From Paramecium tetraurelia (taxonomy: Eukaryota; Ciliophora; Oligohymenophorea; Peniculida; Parameciidae), in the NCBI RefSeq assembly GCF_000165425.1, contig NW_001799566.1, positions 124,001 to 188,000 of the forward strand: a DNA stretch of 64,000 bases, written 5' to 3'. This document shows positions 10,780 to 22,413 of the stretch, in pieces (position 1 is the stretch's first letter; every line of letters begins with the position of its first letter). Made by a program: the position numbers and the translations under genes. The notes beneath the pieces were generated by a model. It worked only from the letters and a program-made list of their open reading frames with translations, was not told where the DNA came from and made no database searches.

Positions 10780-12461
10780 ATGAAAAGTAATTATCGTAAT
10801 ACTTCTTTTGGGTAACACAGTATTTCGGATAATTCTGATACTCAGAGAGATGTGGAATTGGAGGATATTGATATGAGTAAAATGAATCATTATACATTCT
10901 ACCAATCTATCAATGCCTAACAAACATAATATGAATAGATTGAAGGAGAAATCTTCATTTTAGAGGTCCTGCAAAATATTGTTCACAAGACTATCAAAAT
11001 TGCAGCGGATAATGAAATAAATAGAAAGATTCCACCCACTACAGCAACTGCTGCCTTAGAACTAATCATCTTACCTCTAACACAATCTTTTAATCGACCT
11101 GAAGATCCAAAACCAGACTTTAAGACTGGTGGATTATCTGAAGACTATGAACCTGTAAAGTAAATTTTTATTGCAAGCCGCATATCATAAGAGAATAATG
11201 GTTGACAGCAAATATGATAGTAGAATAATAACAACCAGCACCAATTAGTAGACAATTAACTACTGCTTAAACCTTAGTTAGATAAAAGTTGAATGTAATA
11301 TTGATGTATTATTAAAAGGATTAAACTCAAATAAAAAAAGAATAGAAGCAATTAGATCCTATGCCAATTGATCTCGATGATCCACTAGATATTAGTATAA
11401 CAGAAGAAAAACTGAGAACAGCTAAAGAACGATAGACATTAGAACGCCAATAATTGTACGAGCAGGAAAAGAGAAGGAAAATAAAATTAGAACAGGAAGA
11501 GTAACTGAAATACGAAATTATTGCCAAAGATAAGAAGTCAAAGTAATTTACCTACGATTATGATGGGAAATTAATACCAGTTACCACGACTAAAATAACT
11601 AAACTACCTCCATCGACATCCACTTTAGTGTAATAGAATAATTTATGTAATAGATCCAAATTCGAGGAAGATACAGTTACTAAACTAGCACAAAAAAAGA
11701 AACAATACAATAAGATAAATATGATAGGGAAGAGAAATGATGAAGACAAAGAGACTTTTAAATTTAATTAATTAGCTCCCTTAGTTATTGAGAACATGAA
11801 TCTGTAATCTGGGGTGACCATTAATTATGAAGGTCGTCTAAAAGAAGGACTTAAAACTCATACTATTGATTTAAATAATATGAGTAATCCTTGTTTAAGG
11901 ATGGCGAGACTTGAGTATTTGGGATTAACACAAATAATGAATTCCAATAGAAACCAAGTGAATAGTGTGAATGTCAAGGCTGAGGATAAGGAAGTTAAGT
12001 AAGCTACTAATTTTAATTATGAGAAACTGAAACGATTTACTTAATAGTCTCATACAAAATAAGGTTAAATTAAGTAAAATAAGTGTATCTATGTAGAATT
12101 AATTCAACTAAAATTTATGATTAATTGGCTTCAACTTTGTTTGAAGAAGAGTCAATGACATCCAGTCCTATTAAAAGATCATTTGAAGGGGCATAGAAGT
12201 TGTTAAAGAATCCCATAGATTAATTTAACCTTTCTTTGTATTAGAATACCACTTGGGGAAAGGAAACATAAAATTCAAATGCAGCCTACTCAAAATTGAT
12301 AACAAATAAGGCAATTGATAAGTTTATGACCATTTTTATAAAATAGAGATCTAAAGATGACAATTGGGAATAAGGATAAAAGACCTAGAGAACGTAAATT
12401 TTACTCAGAAGGCACTACATTACCTAGCATTAGAAGTTAACGTGTTTTATATTAAATGTGA
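10780..12461 (+). CDS. Unknown charged coiled-coil protein
   Basis: Start ATG 10780 follows an in-frame TGA at 10732, so it is well placed. Introns of 23, 24, 23 and 25 nt are removed; exons total 1587 bases, 528 residues plus TGA 12459-12461. N-terminal 40 residues are polar (MKSNYRNTSFGQHSIS). A helical block follows (ALELIILPLTQSFNRPEDPK), then a strongly charged coiled coil (about 160-215, with ERQQLYEQEKRRKIKLEQEE) and a short motif FTYDYDGKLIPV. The C-terminus is basic with TLPSIRSQR. There is no membrane segment. Composition and layout resemble axonemal or cortical ciliate proteins, but I do not recognise a family. Convergent with the PX-pseudokinase gene, 147 bases apart. Confidence 0.8.
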
Positions 12462-12608
12462 TTAAATTTTAATATTTTTTGTTATTATATGAACTCTCAT
12501 TTGAATAATTGCAAAGGAGAAATGTGATTTGATTATCACTGAATTAATATTAATTATAGTATTTGAATTAAATAAAGCGTATTAGAGAAACATAGATATT
12601 TTAACATA

Positions 12609-14462
12609 TCAAATCAATTATGTTTCATAATAACAAATCAATTTCATCTTATCATCTAATTCTGCTTTTAGAAAGTTTATAAAATCCATGGAAGAACAAT
12701 CTAAAGTAAACCGTTTCAGCAGATTCATTTGTTTCAATACTTAGATTCCATATATGATATCATTTTAATCTATTTATATCCCCTTTAAATCTAAGTTCAA
12801 GTTTATCACAGATTTAATCGATGCTAAACTACTGAGAACACTACTTACATTAATATTCTTTGCCCTAATTTACTTGTACAATAAAAGTACTTATTCAATA
12901 TTATCTCGATATCTCGAACTATTGCGAAATCTCCCAACAATGACATCAACTTATCTAATTCCTTATCGTCAACTTATTAATTAAACAAATTGATCTTAAT
13001 TGAGAGCACAGTTGATTAAGAAAGTTAAGCTGTAAGTCTTTATTACTCTTCTTCATTTATGGAGTCGAACCTTAAAAAGGTCACAGGCTGGTCTTGTGTT
13101 TGATTCAAATAAAGACTTTAAAATGGGATCACAGAACTCTGAGTAGCCAAAGAATGTAGGTTTTTAATTACAGCTCGTTGTTAGATTTAATTTTTCAAGC
13201 TCAACATTAAGATATTGGCTATTTCATCACTTATCTAAGTTAAAAATAAGTTTGATTACCCATATTAATTCTTTATTTTTGCGATTAACTCGTTAACAAC
13301 TTTCGGTTAGTGGATGCCGTCTAACTCTTTATTTGTACAAAGTAGAGCAGCCTTGACTATGCATACTCCAAATTGCCAACTATCTGCCAATTTTCCATGT
13401 AATTAGATTGAATTCAGTTTTTCAGGTGGAAAATATATTGAGTCATACTCTTGGTCTGTTCTAATGGCATGTCCATCAATTACATATCTTTCTTTATATT
13501 TTTCATTTGGTTCTTGGATTCCCGTTAATTTAAGATTATCATGATAGATAATGATTGAAGTAGGTGTTATTCTATTCGGATAACACTCATTGTTGTGAAG
13601 GAAGAGTATTGCATCCAATAACTTTTAGATTAAATTCCAAAGTTCGCTATTGGAGAAGGGAATCTACTTATTTCTTTTTTCTATTATAATTTCCTCTAGA
13701 TTTTATCCTTCCTAGACTTCAATAGAGAATAATTTAACAACATCATACTTATTCATTGAGGAGAGAAAATGTTCAAAGTGCTATTTTTTGCAAGATCTTG
13801 GTAGTTTAATTGACCCAAACATGCTATCCATAAAATTCTGTTTTGAATGCAAAAAGAATATATGAATTACTTTACAAATGTAGGTGAAATCAGTGAAATA
13901 TAAATGCGTATTAAAATAATGGCTAAATAATTCTTCACTTTCATTTCTTAAAACATAGAATTTATGCAAAATAACTTTTCTTCCCTGCATTGTACAGAGT
14001 GTGGTTTTGCCAAATATTGATTTTTTGAGTTCCTTTTGTGGTTTAATCAATTTGAAGAGTTCCGATTTAGTGTGTAATTCCTTTGACAATTCCTTCTATC
14101 TAATGGCATCTGCTCCTTCTCTTAAAAACTCCAATAAGGGTTTACATAAAGGAGGTGGCGATTTCATTAGTTATGAAAAGTATTCAGCTATCAATTGTTC
14201 CTTCTGCTTCACAAATTTGTTTTCTCCCATAAAGGATTGAATTAAGTCTTTCTTCGGAAATTGGGGTAACTTAATTTAAAAATCTAAGGCTTACTTGGCG
14301 ATCTGGATTTAAATCTTATAAATGGGAATGTAAATCAGATAAGAAACTATATTTGACCCTAATTTCCCTTTGCTCAAAAGTTTGTGAATTGAAGATACGC
14401 ATTTTGTACAAAACATTATCGGATTGAGTATCCACTCCGATTATTTTAGCATCATATATCAT
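12609..14462 (-). CDS. PX-domain protein with degenerate kinase fold
   Basis: Introns of 25 and 20 nt are removed, giving 602 residues plus TGA 12609-12611, an exact fit. Residues about 1-110 form a PX domain (VKYSFLSDLHSHLQDLNPDR, then LPQFPKKDLI), which binds phosphoinositides on membranes. Residues about 150-340 look like a protein kinase fold without catalysis: a possible lysine strand (RKVILHKFYVL), a C-lobe helix DAILFLHNNECYPNRITPTS where the HRD motif should be, no DFG, and IYFPPEKLNSI at the APE position. The last 250 residues contain leucine-rich, repeat-like stretches. PX-pseudokinase combinations are known in endosomal sorting proteins; whether this is orthologous to any is not clear. 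The upstream in-frame ATG at 14501 adds only an AT-derived stretch and was not used. Confidence 0.75.
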
Positions 14463-14569
14463 TCTATTTATTATATTATAAATTATATAGAAAATTAACA
14501 TAATATAATATTAATGTTGAATTATAATTTAAATACCATAATGAATTGAAAACTAATATAAAATCGATA

Positions 14570-15975
14570 TCAAAACTAACCATAAACAGCTCCAATCCAA
14601 CCAAAGACAACCCCCATGATTTCCAAAATTACTATGGAATAATTCAGTTTATCTCTATACTCCTTCAAGTAGATCAGAACAGGAATCAAACAAACCATAG
14701 TAGTACCTAAAAGACCTCCAAGTAATGTGATGTAGCGACTTTACAATAGAAATAAGCATTTACTTGATGTTGGGTAAAATTAGAGCTAGTATGGCACTTC
14801 CAAATTGGAGTACTAAAGTTGAATAGATGTGAATTTTGGATCTAAAAGTATCAACACTATCAACCTCAAAAGTAATCTTCCCATCCTGAGCTTAAATCCT
14901 GAGATTTCTATGTTTGAGTTGGTATTCCATCTCGTCAGATAATAACATATCATGAATGATTTGTCTACATGCTAATATATTCAAGGGAACAGCAAAGAAT
15001 AGAGCCATTGACATGCCCAATTTTCCCACAAAAAAGAGATCCCCATGATAATTGTAAATAACCCAAGGTTATGTGTCATCTCCAAATCTTAGGTATCCAC
15101 TAATACAGATTAGTGAATACACTATAAAACAGATCAAGCATTGTCTTTTCCATATTTTAGACTAACGTGAGATTGTTGGATTATGCAATTCCTTTCTAAT
15201 TGGGAATATAAACAAATGACATAGATAACAGAAGAAGGTCATTGCAAAAGTAGTGAAAATATTGAAATCTACATCCACCAATTTGATTTTAATGTCATCG
15301 TTGTATGAGCCTCTGGCAAAATAATCAAGTGAAGTTAGGGAGGTTATGTATATCACTGAAATTACTCCAACCAATGAAAAATATCTTAATTTGTAAAGAG
15401 TTTTCTGAAAAGATATCAATAGGTTTGGTATTATGAAGATTAATTAGGTTATTATTGCCAGTTCTCTTTGATCGACAGTTATCTCGAAATATCTGAATAA
15501 TTCATATATAAATAATTGAAAAGAGATCTAGATTTATGTAATTCCCAATAAACATTAACAGATAGTTAATATTTCGAAACCTCTCTTCATCTTATTTCCT
15601 AGACTCATCTGAATCAATTCACTATAGGATGAGCATTGCAAATCGCCTGCACTCCAACTTAAAATGTGCATTGATATACATGAGATTATTCCACAAAGTG
15701 CAATCAACAGTAATTCAATTATGAGTCCTTAATCTTTTGCTCTATCTTAAATAAAACTCAAATTATATACATGGCAAACCCAACATCCCAACACCCAAAC
15801 AAGGAGCAAGCAAACTGATAATACTCATTCTTATTCCACCTTTTTTCAGAGGACCAAAAGTACGTTGGCACCAATTCAGTTACTGTTCTTTCTCCTGCAC
15901 TGGCTCCTCCATCTCCATGTAGTTGCTAATGAAGGTTGATTGCATGTCACTGAAATGTACTTGTGAATTAGACAT
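14570..15975 (-). CDS. Amino-acid transporter, AAAP/SLC36-38 type
   Basis: About 440-residue membrane protein. The N-terminal cytosolic tail (start MSNSQVHFSDMQSTF) leads into the family's first helix signature, KKGGIRMSIISLLAPCLGVG then MLGLP, the unwound G-rich helix that lines the substrate path in amino acid/auxin permeases. Some ten further hydrophobic segments follow, including FFCYLCHLFIFPIRKELHNP and YSIVILEIMGVVFGWIGAVY close to the C-terminus. Stop is TGA 14570-14572. Several short introns are required, the first just after the MLGLP block. It probably moves neutral amino acids with protons or sodium across the plasma or a vacuolar membrane; substrate and location cannot be inferred. 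Confidence 0.8.
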
Positions 15976-16352
15976 TATTAATATAATGAATGACATTATT
16001 TTAACCAGAAGAGAACTATTTAGAATTGGAATTCCCTAATACTTCTTAGAAAACTCGAGTCAACTAAACGATGATTCCTTATCCATTAAAGTCATTATGG
16101 AATACTAATTCACTTCTTAATCTCGTATGAAATACGATTAAAACATTCTATAAAATTAAATAATTCTATAATAAGTTTATGTCTCCTATTGTTTCACATT
16201 CTACTAATCACTATTATAGCATTTGTCTATTTTATTATATTTAAGAAAGTCATAAAAACTCATTAAATTTCAATATAAATAAATTGATTCTTAGCATCAT
16301 AATTATTAAGTATTAATATTTATTATATACAATTTAAATAAATAAATAAATA
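15976..16352. other. AT-rich divergent promoter region
   Basis: 377 bases between the divergent transporter and CtIP/Sae2 genes. No open frame of interest; poly-A/T tracts only. Confidence 0.55.
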
Positions 16353-16971
16353 ATGTTTTTCTCACCTTAATTTTAAGAATTTATGGAAAACGAAAAATCT
16401 ATCTATTCCACTTTGTAAAAACATCTCGATATAATATTAGTACACTAATTTACTTAAATAGGCTAACTAATTAGATTTCACTTATCATTCTGTGTTTCAA
16501 CTATTTTGCCATATATCCATTTTACACAATACTCAAGCGAGTGTCTTTTAGGCCCTCATGAAAATGATTGGTAGTTTGGTTGAATAAAATAAATAGACAA
16601 CAATAAGTGAAGTACTTCTTCTTGATAATCAACCAAAATCAACCAAGTTTTTACAACCAAATTTTCTTGAAATATTTGAAGACAAATAAACTCAAGCATC
16701 CAAAATATAAAAACCATTGAATGCAAGCGAAGAAAACAAAAAAATTTCAATATAAACAGAAATTGATCTTCCAAAAGAAAAAGTGTTCAGAGAAACTGTT
16801 AAAAACAGAAAGGAAAGACAATAAATCAATGCTCATGAGTGCGAAGAATGTGAACAATTTTATAAAGCTTTGCCGAATTCGAATTAAGCAGAAAAATTAA
16901 AACAGGATTTTTCAAGGCATAGGATTAATCATAAGTTAAATCAAGAAAAATTACTATTAACTCCAGAATGA
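16353..16971 (+). CDS. CtIP/Sae2/Com1-like DNA end-resection protein
   Basis: Exons (one 22-nt intron, GTACAC...AATAG, near 16438) give exactly 198 residues. The last 63 residues carry the CtIP/Sae2/Com1 C-terminal domain: a basic helix VFRETVKNRKERQQ, the CxxC pair (HECEECEQF, C156 and C159) and the invariant SRHR motif (180-183), ending LLLTPE. The TP of TPE matches the conserved CDK site of the family. In this family the protein activates the MRE11 complex to start resection of double-strand breaks in meiosis and repair. The N-terminal 130 residues are short compared with animal CtIP and are helical, suitable for the self-association seen in Sae2. The protein stops (TGA TGA) just where the usual TPExFW ending would continue. 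Assignment rests on motif order. Confidence 0.85.
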
Positions 16972-17170
16972 TGAGAATTTCTTAATATATATTTATGTGT
17001 ATTCTTTTTTTAAAAAGTCTTCATTCCTGAATAAAACAATTAAGCATTCGAAAGAATTTTTTATTAATTAACAATAATAAATTTTACTTCAATATTTATA
17101 AATATTTAGTATATATTTTAATAAATTATTTTTTCTAGAGATTTAAATTGAAAAATATTTATTTATAATT

Positions 17171-17822
17171 ATGGATTTGCTAAAAGAAGGTTGTTGATAG
17201 GTATTAAAACTTCCATCTACTTAAGACCACTTATTTAGTGAAAGAAGAGTAGTTGAATTTATAAAATGGATTATATTCTTTATTAAAAATAATTATTTTC
17301 TGGTATTTCCAATTTAGCCTGGATTCATGTTAATTCACTCACTTTCTTTATTATTCTTCAATTGATCCTTAATTTACATAGCTTTCATGACGGAAATATT
17401 ATAAATTAATTGATAACAGAAGGATTTTAAAAATCAACATTCCGTATTATAAGCAATTATTTGAAGTATTAAAATTATATGATTTTCAAATAAATAAAGT
17501 AATTGAATAATAATAAAGATTTATTATGTATTCTAAGTATTGTTCTATTTTTAGGTTTTTTGAAAATGATTGTAAAGATGTTGTTTTAAGCTGAATGGGG
17601 AATTACCATTATCATCGCCGTAATCATGACGATACAATAATTTAAGCTTTAAGAATCGTTGCATAGAAGTTTCTATCGAAGAAATTATTTATTTCACTCT
17701 ATTTAATAAATTTTTGTTGACTTGAACAGCACATTGATCTAATGCATAATTGGGGAGGAAGATTGGATTTGAAGAAAGTTCAGAAATTGGAAGACGAGGA
17801 GAATGACGTTAGGAGGAATTGA
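17171..17822 (+). CDS. Probable small membrane protein, exon structure unresolved
   Basis: Begins ATGGATTTG; with a 36-nt intron it reads MDLLKEDHLFSERRVVEF and runs into hydrophobic segments (IKWIIFFIKNNYFLVFPI, FMLIHSLSLLFFN). The same frame then meets TGA followed by more coding-like hydrophobic sequence (SLIYIAFMTEIL). A further hydrophobic stretch (GFLKMIVKMLF, GITIIIAVIMTI) and a charged, coding-like C-terminus (GGRLDLKKVQKLEDEEND) lie in other frames up to TGA 17820-17822. I could not join these with acceptable introns. It may be a real two- to four-helix membrane protein with unusual introns, or a decayed gene. No family is recognised. It sits tail-to-head between the CtIP/Sae2 and MORN genes on the same strand. 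Confidence 0.4.
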
Positions 17823-18038
17823 TTTTAATTGATTACCGTATTAAAAGAGGAAGGATCTAATTTTCTGAAAAAATGATTTCTACTGACATTTCTGAGATAT
17901 TAAATTAATCTAGGAGTATGATTTCTCTTATTTTTCATTAATTATAATATCTCAATAATTAAATACACATGAATTAATAGATATCATAGGAATATTTCAT
18001 TTAGAAATTTTCATCTTTACATTTGAGTGAGAGTAAGA

Positions 18039-18952
18039 ATGAATTTAAGCGTAGCTGATGATGATACCTCAAGAAGTGAAAGTCCTGTTTTGGATTCCAG
18101 ATTAATGGAGTTTGTGGGTGGATTGCCAGCTCATATAAAAATAAAATTAGAAAATTTCAAACCAAGCTAAAACTTCTAACTTTCTAAACAAAACGACGGG
18201 AGCATCTACTTTGGTATGATGGAGGACAGCCTAAAACATGGAATAGGTATTTAACTATGGCCCAAAATTGGAAACTTATTAAAAGGGTATAAATGAATAT
18301 TTAAGTTTTCTTAGCACTTGGTAAAATGATTTACTGGAAGGTGTGTGTACGATGTATTATTCTAATGGAGATATGTAATTATAATAAAGTTATAGTAGTT
18401 TTGAAGCTCAATTCTCTCAAGGCAAGACTGTAGGATTTGGTATGTTTAAATCGGAAAAAAAAGTTGTAAAAGGTATAAATAGTTGTAAATTATTTTAGGG
18501 ATCTGGATAAACAATTAACTCCAGGGCGAAGGACAAGAGATGAAGAGTGATGGCACTACTTATCAAGGATAGTTTTGGGACGGGAGGAAGCAAGGGAGAG
18601 GAATACAAATGTTTAGCGACGGATGCAAGTAGAATTCTTTAATAAATCTATATGATATATAGGATTCTTTCAAAATAATAAATTTGAAGGAGATGGACTA
18701 TTTACATGGAGTGACGGCAGTTATTACTAAGGCCAATTTCATCGAGGATTAATTAGAGGACTTGGGAATTACAATAATAATAATGGGCTTTAATTAATGG
18801 GGCAGGTATTATATTTTAATTGAGTTTATTAGTTTTAAGAAATTAAAAAATCAGAGCTGCCAGAGTAGAATCTCAATTAAAATCTACAAACCATATCATT
18901 TTTGAACTAATATAACTAAACATTGCTAATCGAAAAGATACGCATTCTCTGA
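18039..18952 (+). CDS. MORN-repeat protein
   Basis: Start MNLSVADDDTSRSESPV; stop TGA 18950-18952. Short introns occur near 18246, 18474, 18628 and 18805. After an acidic N-terminus the chain contains MORN-type units of about 23 residues: DGSIYFGMMEDSLKHGIG, GEGQEMKSDGTTYQGQFWDG, GRGIQMFSDGCK and FEGDGLFTWSDGSYYQGQF. MORN repeats form beta-hairpin sheets that hold membranes, lipids or axonemal partners; several ciliary and cortical proteins use them. The C-terminal 45 residues are Gln/Asn/Leu-rich without a known motif. No enzyme domain is fused, so it is probably a scaffold. A second, longer MORN gene is at 62.8 kb. Confidence 0.82.
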
Positions 18953-19109
18953 CTTGATGATTTATATATATATCAATTTCATTTAAACATTTTTCGAAGC
19001 ACTTAGAATGACTACATAATAATTAATTAATTATATAAAAAATAAAATTCGTTTTTGGAATTTTTAACATTTAATTATCAGGTGTTGGCTTCATTATTAA
19101 TTACAATAA

Positions 19110-20334
19110 ATGTATAAATTAGCACTCTGCACATTGCTTATCCTTAGCGTAACAGCAATCGATGTCACCAACTCAGTTTGGACAAGTCACGACCAAAAAG
19201 CTTTTGCCTAAATCAAATAATCAGGTTGGGGAAATTTCATTTTGAACTTTGGTGAACTCCATTTATAAACAGGAGGTATCCTCTCAGAATTAAACACCGA
19301 AATTGCCAAACTTGTAATGCCTTTTTTCATTAATTTATTATAGATTGACGAATTGGATGAGGAATTGGCAGAAATCCATCACTAATATGCAAGAAGAACC
19401 GATATTCACAACAGAGAAGTCTAAAGACTTGAATAAGAAATCTAAGACAAAGAAAGAGGTAACCCTATTAACCCTATCCCATCTAGAGGTCTTCAATGCT
19501 CACGATTTCTATGATAATGTGTTGATCCCATAAAGAGATAGATTTGCTGCTCAACTTGAATAATTACAAGAAAACATCGCTTAAAACAGAAGAACACTCA
19601 ACGAGGCAACAGTCTAAAGAGCTAAAGATCATGCTGAATTTGAAGCTTAAGTTGCTGAACACAATGAAGCTATCGGTGCCATCGATGAATCCTTATAATT
19701 GCTCAGTCAATTGGAATCCCCATCCCTTGTTCAAATCCAAAAGGTCTAAAAGAATTTGACCAAAATCGAATAATCCCTCAAGAGACACAGCACATTCTAA
19801 ACATTCATTAAGACTCTTTTGGAAATTGCAGTTGAAGCTAACTTTGCTGATCAAGGTGCTCTTAAAGAAGTATCAAATTCTTATCATGATCCCCCTAGAT
19901 TCTTACCGCATTCAACAATTTGAGAGTCCAATTGGTTGACTCCCTCAATCAACTCACCGCTGACGAAGCTGAAGCTTAAAAGGACTTCGAAGCAAGAGTC
20001 ATCTAATTAAACTCAGAACATGCTGAATTCTAAAGAGCTGTTATTGTAAAGACTGCTGAAATCGAGGCTAATGCAAGTATCCAATTCATACTATCATCTC
20101 CTAGACAAGATTGAATAAACCCTTGATTTGATCGACGTCTTACACGCTGATTTGGATACTTTGAACGGATAATTGTAAGCTGAAAACGACGACTATGCCT
20201 TTGCAACTGATGTCTACAATGCCACCGTCGCTGAATACAACAAGGAATTGAATGCTGCCCATTAAGCTTTGGACTTATTAAACCAACCAAGATTCACCGA
20301 TTATGTTAAATCATAACTCAAGGGTGCATTTTGA
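19110..20334 (+). CDS. Trichocyst matrix protein
   Basis: Third trichocyst core protein and the best preserved here. ATG 19110 opens a signal peptide ([18 protein letters not shown]); four introns (30, 28, 29 and 28 nt) are removed, leaving 1110 bases, 369 residues plus TGA 20332-20334. The mature chain is almost wholly helical: [60 protein letters not shown], ending DYVKSQLKGAF. Expected processing into matrix polypeptides and assembly into the crystalline trichocyst body follow from the family, not from this sequence. The exact phase of every exon supports an intact, expressed gene. Confidence 0.92.
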
Positions 20335-20659
20335 TATTATTCATTCAATAATAGTAAATGAATTCATTGTATAAACCATTCTTCATTAATTCATACAACT
20401 CAAATAAGACTCCCTTACTCATTCTTAATTTCATTTGTATCTACATTTTCAGATCATACTTGTAATCTAAGAATTAAGAATAAATGTTTCAGAATAATAT
20501 GTAACAAAATAATTATTAAATAATGTTGATTAATCCGAACATTATGTGTTGGAATAATAATACATACCACAAAAATAATAACATTAAATTTTGCATTTCA
20601 ATATGCATATGCAGAATATGATTATAATAGAATGGAACAAAACTATAAATGATATATTA
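20335..20659. other. Convergent intergenic region
   Basis: 325 AT-rich bases between the 3' ends of the trichocyst gene and the PFK-2 gene. No gene seen. Confidence 0.55.
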
Positions 20660-22074
20660 TCATAATAAGATGTAGCTCTTTTTCTTAGTTAATAAATTGA
20701 CCCTTTCATATTGAAGATATTCTTCGATTTATTTTCTTTCTCCAGTTTCAGGATCAATTCTGATTCTTATCTCTTCGCAATAATATGCCGCTGGAGTTAA
20801 TTTTATAATTGCATGTATTGGAATCTCCAATTGAGGTACTTCTGAGATCTCATTTCGATGGAAATAAGCATAGAGACATCTTAAAATAGCTTGATGTCCT
20901 ATAACTAATACAGGTTCTCGAGATCTCTCAATTTCATAGATAATTGGTTCTATCCTACTAATCAAATCCAAGTAGGATTCTCCTCTGGGATATCTGTATG
21001 TTAATTTGTTCACTTTTCTTTACTAATGGGGTTAATATTACAAAAGATACAGCAAAGTCTTCAGGAAATTGAATTGCAATTTAAGTATAAGTTAAGCCAT
21101 CACAAATGCCGACATTTATTTCATCCAAAGTCTTTAATTACAAATAGTTGATCTTGAGAATGTTGCAAACAATGTCAGCTGTTTGAGTTGCTCTCTTCAT
21201 TGTGGATGTTAAGCAATGAATTTGATTCCTCTTTTCCTAAGTGGGGAACTCATCAAGCAAGAACTTCCCCAGCTATTCTGAATATTGGATTCCTTATTGA
21301 GATAAATCACAATCTCCACCCACTCGGTTTTCTTAATTAAATGTGCTCCCACCATGTCTTGTCAAATAAATTGGTCTGGGATATATGTGGAGATTCATCA
21401 AATATGATATGATTTTCGATAACAAATAGCCTTTAACCTTGTGGATTTAAATCTTTTAATGAATCAATATGATACATCTTCGCCGATATTAATTAATTTG
21501 ATAAATGACAAATTCTCGTCTAACTCTATCTTTTAATACACCTCCTCATACATTCTAATTCTTCCTAAGAAATCCTTTGTTGCATCCTCAGGATTCATAG
21601 AAACATAATCAGGATTATTAAGCTTAGTTAATCTGATATTATTTTGAATCACATCGGCGTCATCACAAATTGATTCAATCCAAAGAGTCTATACATTTTG
21701 GCATTATTGTGACAAAGAGCATTAAACCATGTTTCTCCTCTACTTTGTTGTGTTGGTCCCATCAAAAATAGCAATCTCCCCATCGCTATTTAAAAAGCTG
21801 ATCAAATCATTCAATGCCATCTAAGCACATTCATTTCTTGCTTTAGTTGCCTAATTAATGCTCAATATACTTATTCATTTTTTGAATCAAAGAAGGTCTT
21901 GTCACACTCGGTTCCACAGATTTCCCTTCTATAATTTCCAATGTTGAACACCTTACAATTGTAACCTAACCAATTTAAATATCTATGAAGTTTCCGAGAA
22001 ATATATGTTTTCCCTCTCGCTGGCAATCCAACCATACATATTGCTATCTTTTAAGACTTATGACAATCTTACAT
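20660..22074 (-). CDS. PFKFB: 6-phosphofructo-2-kinase / fructose-2,6-bisphosphatase
   Basis: Bifunctional enzyme that makes and degrades fructose 2,6-bisphosphate, the activator of glycolytic phosphofructokinase. Introns of 20, 23 and 28 nt are removed, leaving 447 residues plus TGA, an exact fit. The kinase half begins almost at once with the P-loop [14 protein letters not shown], then FNIGNYRRE and FDGTNTT. The bisphosphatase half has the histidine phosphatase motif [17 protein letters not shown], then [38 protein letters not shown] and [18 protein letters not shown]. The usual RHGES reads RHGGS here, while the catalytic RHG and the second histidine (GHQA) remain. The long regulatory N-terminus of animal enzymes is absent. 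The start was chosen as the first in-frame ATG downstream of a TGA. Confidence 0.95.
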
Positions 22075-22413
22075 AAATAATTTAAAAATTTCAATTTTAT
22101 AATATTCTTTAAGAAATGCTTCAATACTTCGTCATTATTCATAATATATTATCACTTTTGATATAATTAAATATTTATTAAAAATAATCCATTTATTATT
22201 ATTAAATATGCATCCACTCTCATCATATTTTATAGTATTATGACCGATTGATGATTTTAAATGTAAAAATCAAGTCTACAATTTAGAACCCAATTCAATA
22301 TTTCTAATATTACTACTATGATATTTAATAAGCATCCAAAAGAGTCAACACTTAAATAACAGATACTAGTATTAAATCTAGAAATTAATTTTATTTATAA
22401 TAGTTTAATTTTA
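22075..22413. other. AT-rich spacer
   Basis: 339 bases between the PFK-2 start and the end of the histone gene, both on the minus strand. No gene or clear motif is seen. Confidence 0.55.

Noticed and set aside
13060-13130. tRNA-like T-loop sequence (GGAGTCGAACCTT)
   Set aside because: It lies in the continuous coding frame of the PX-pseudokinase gene and no cloverleaf could be drawn around it.
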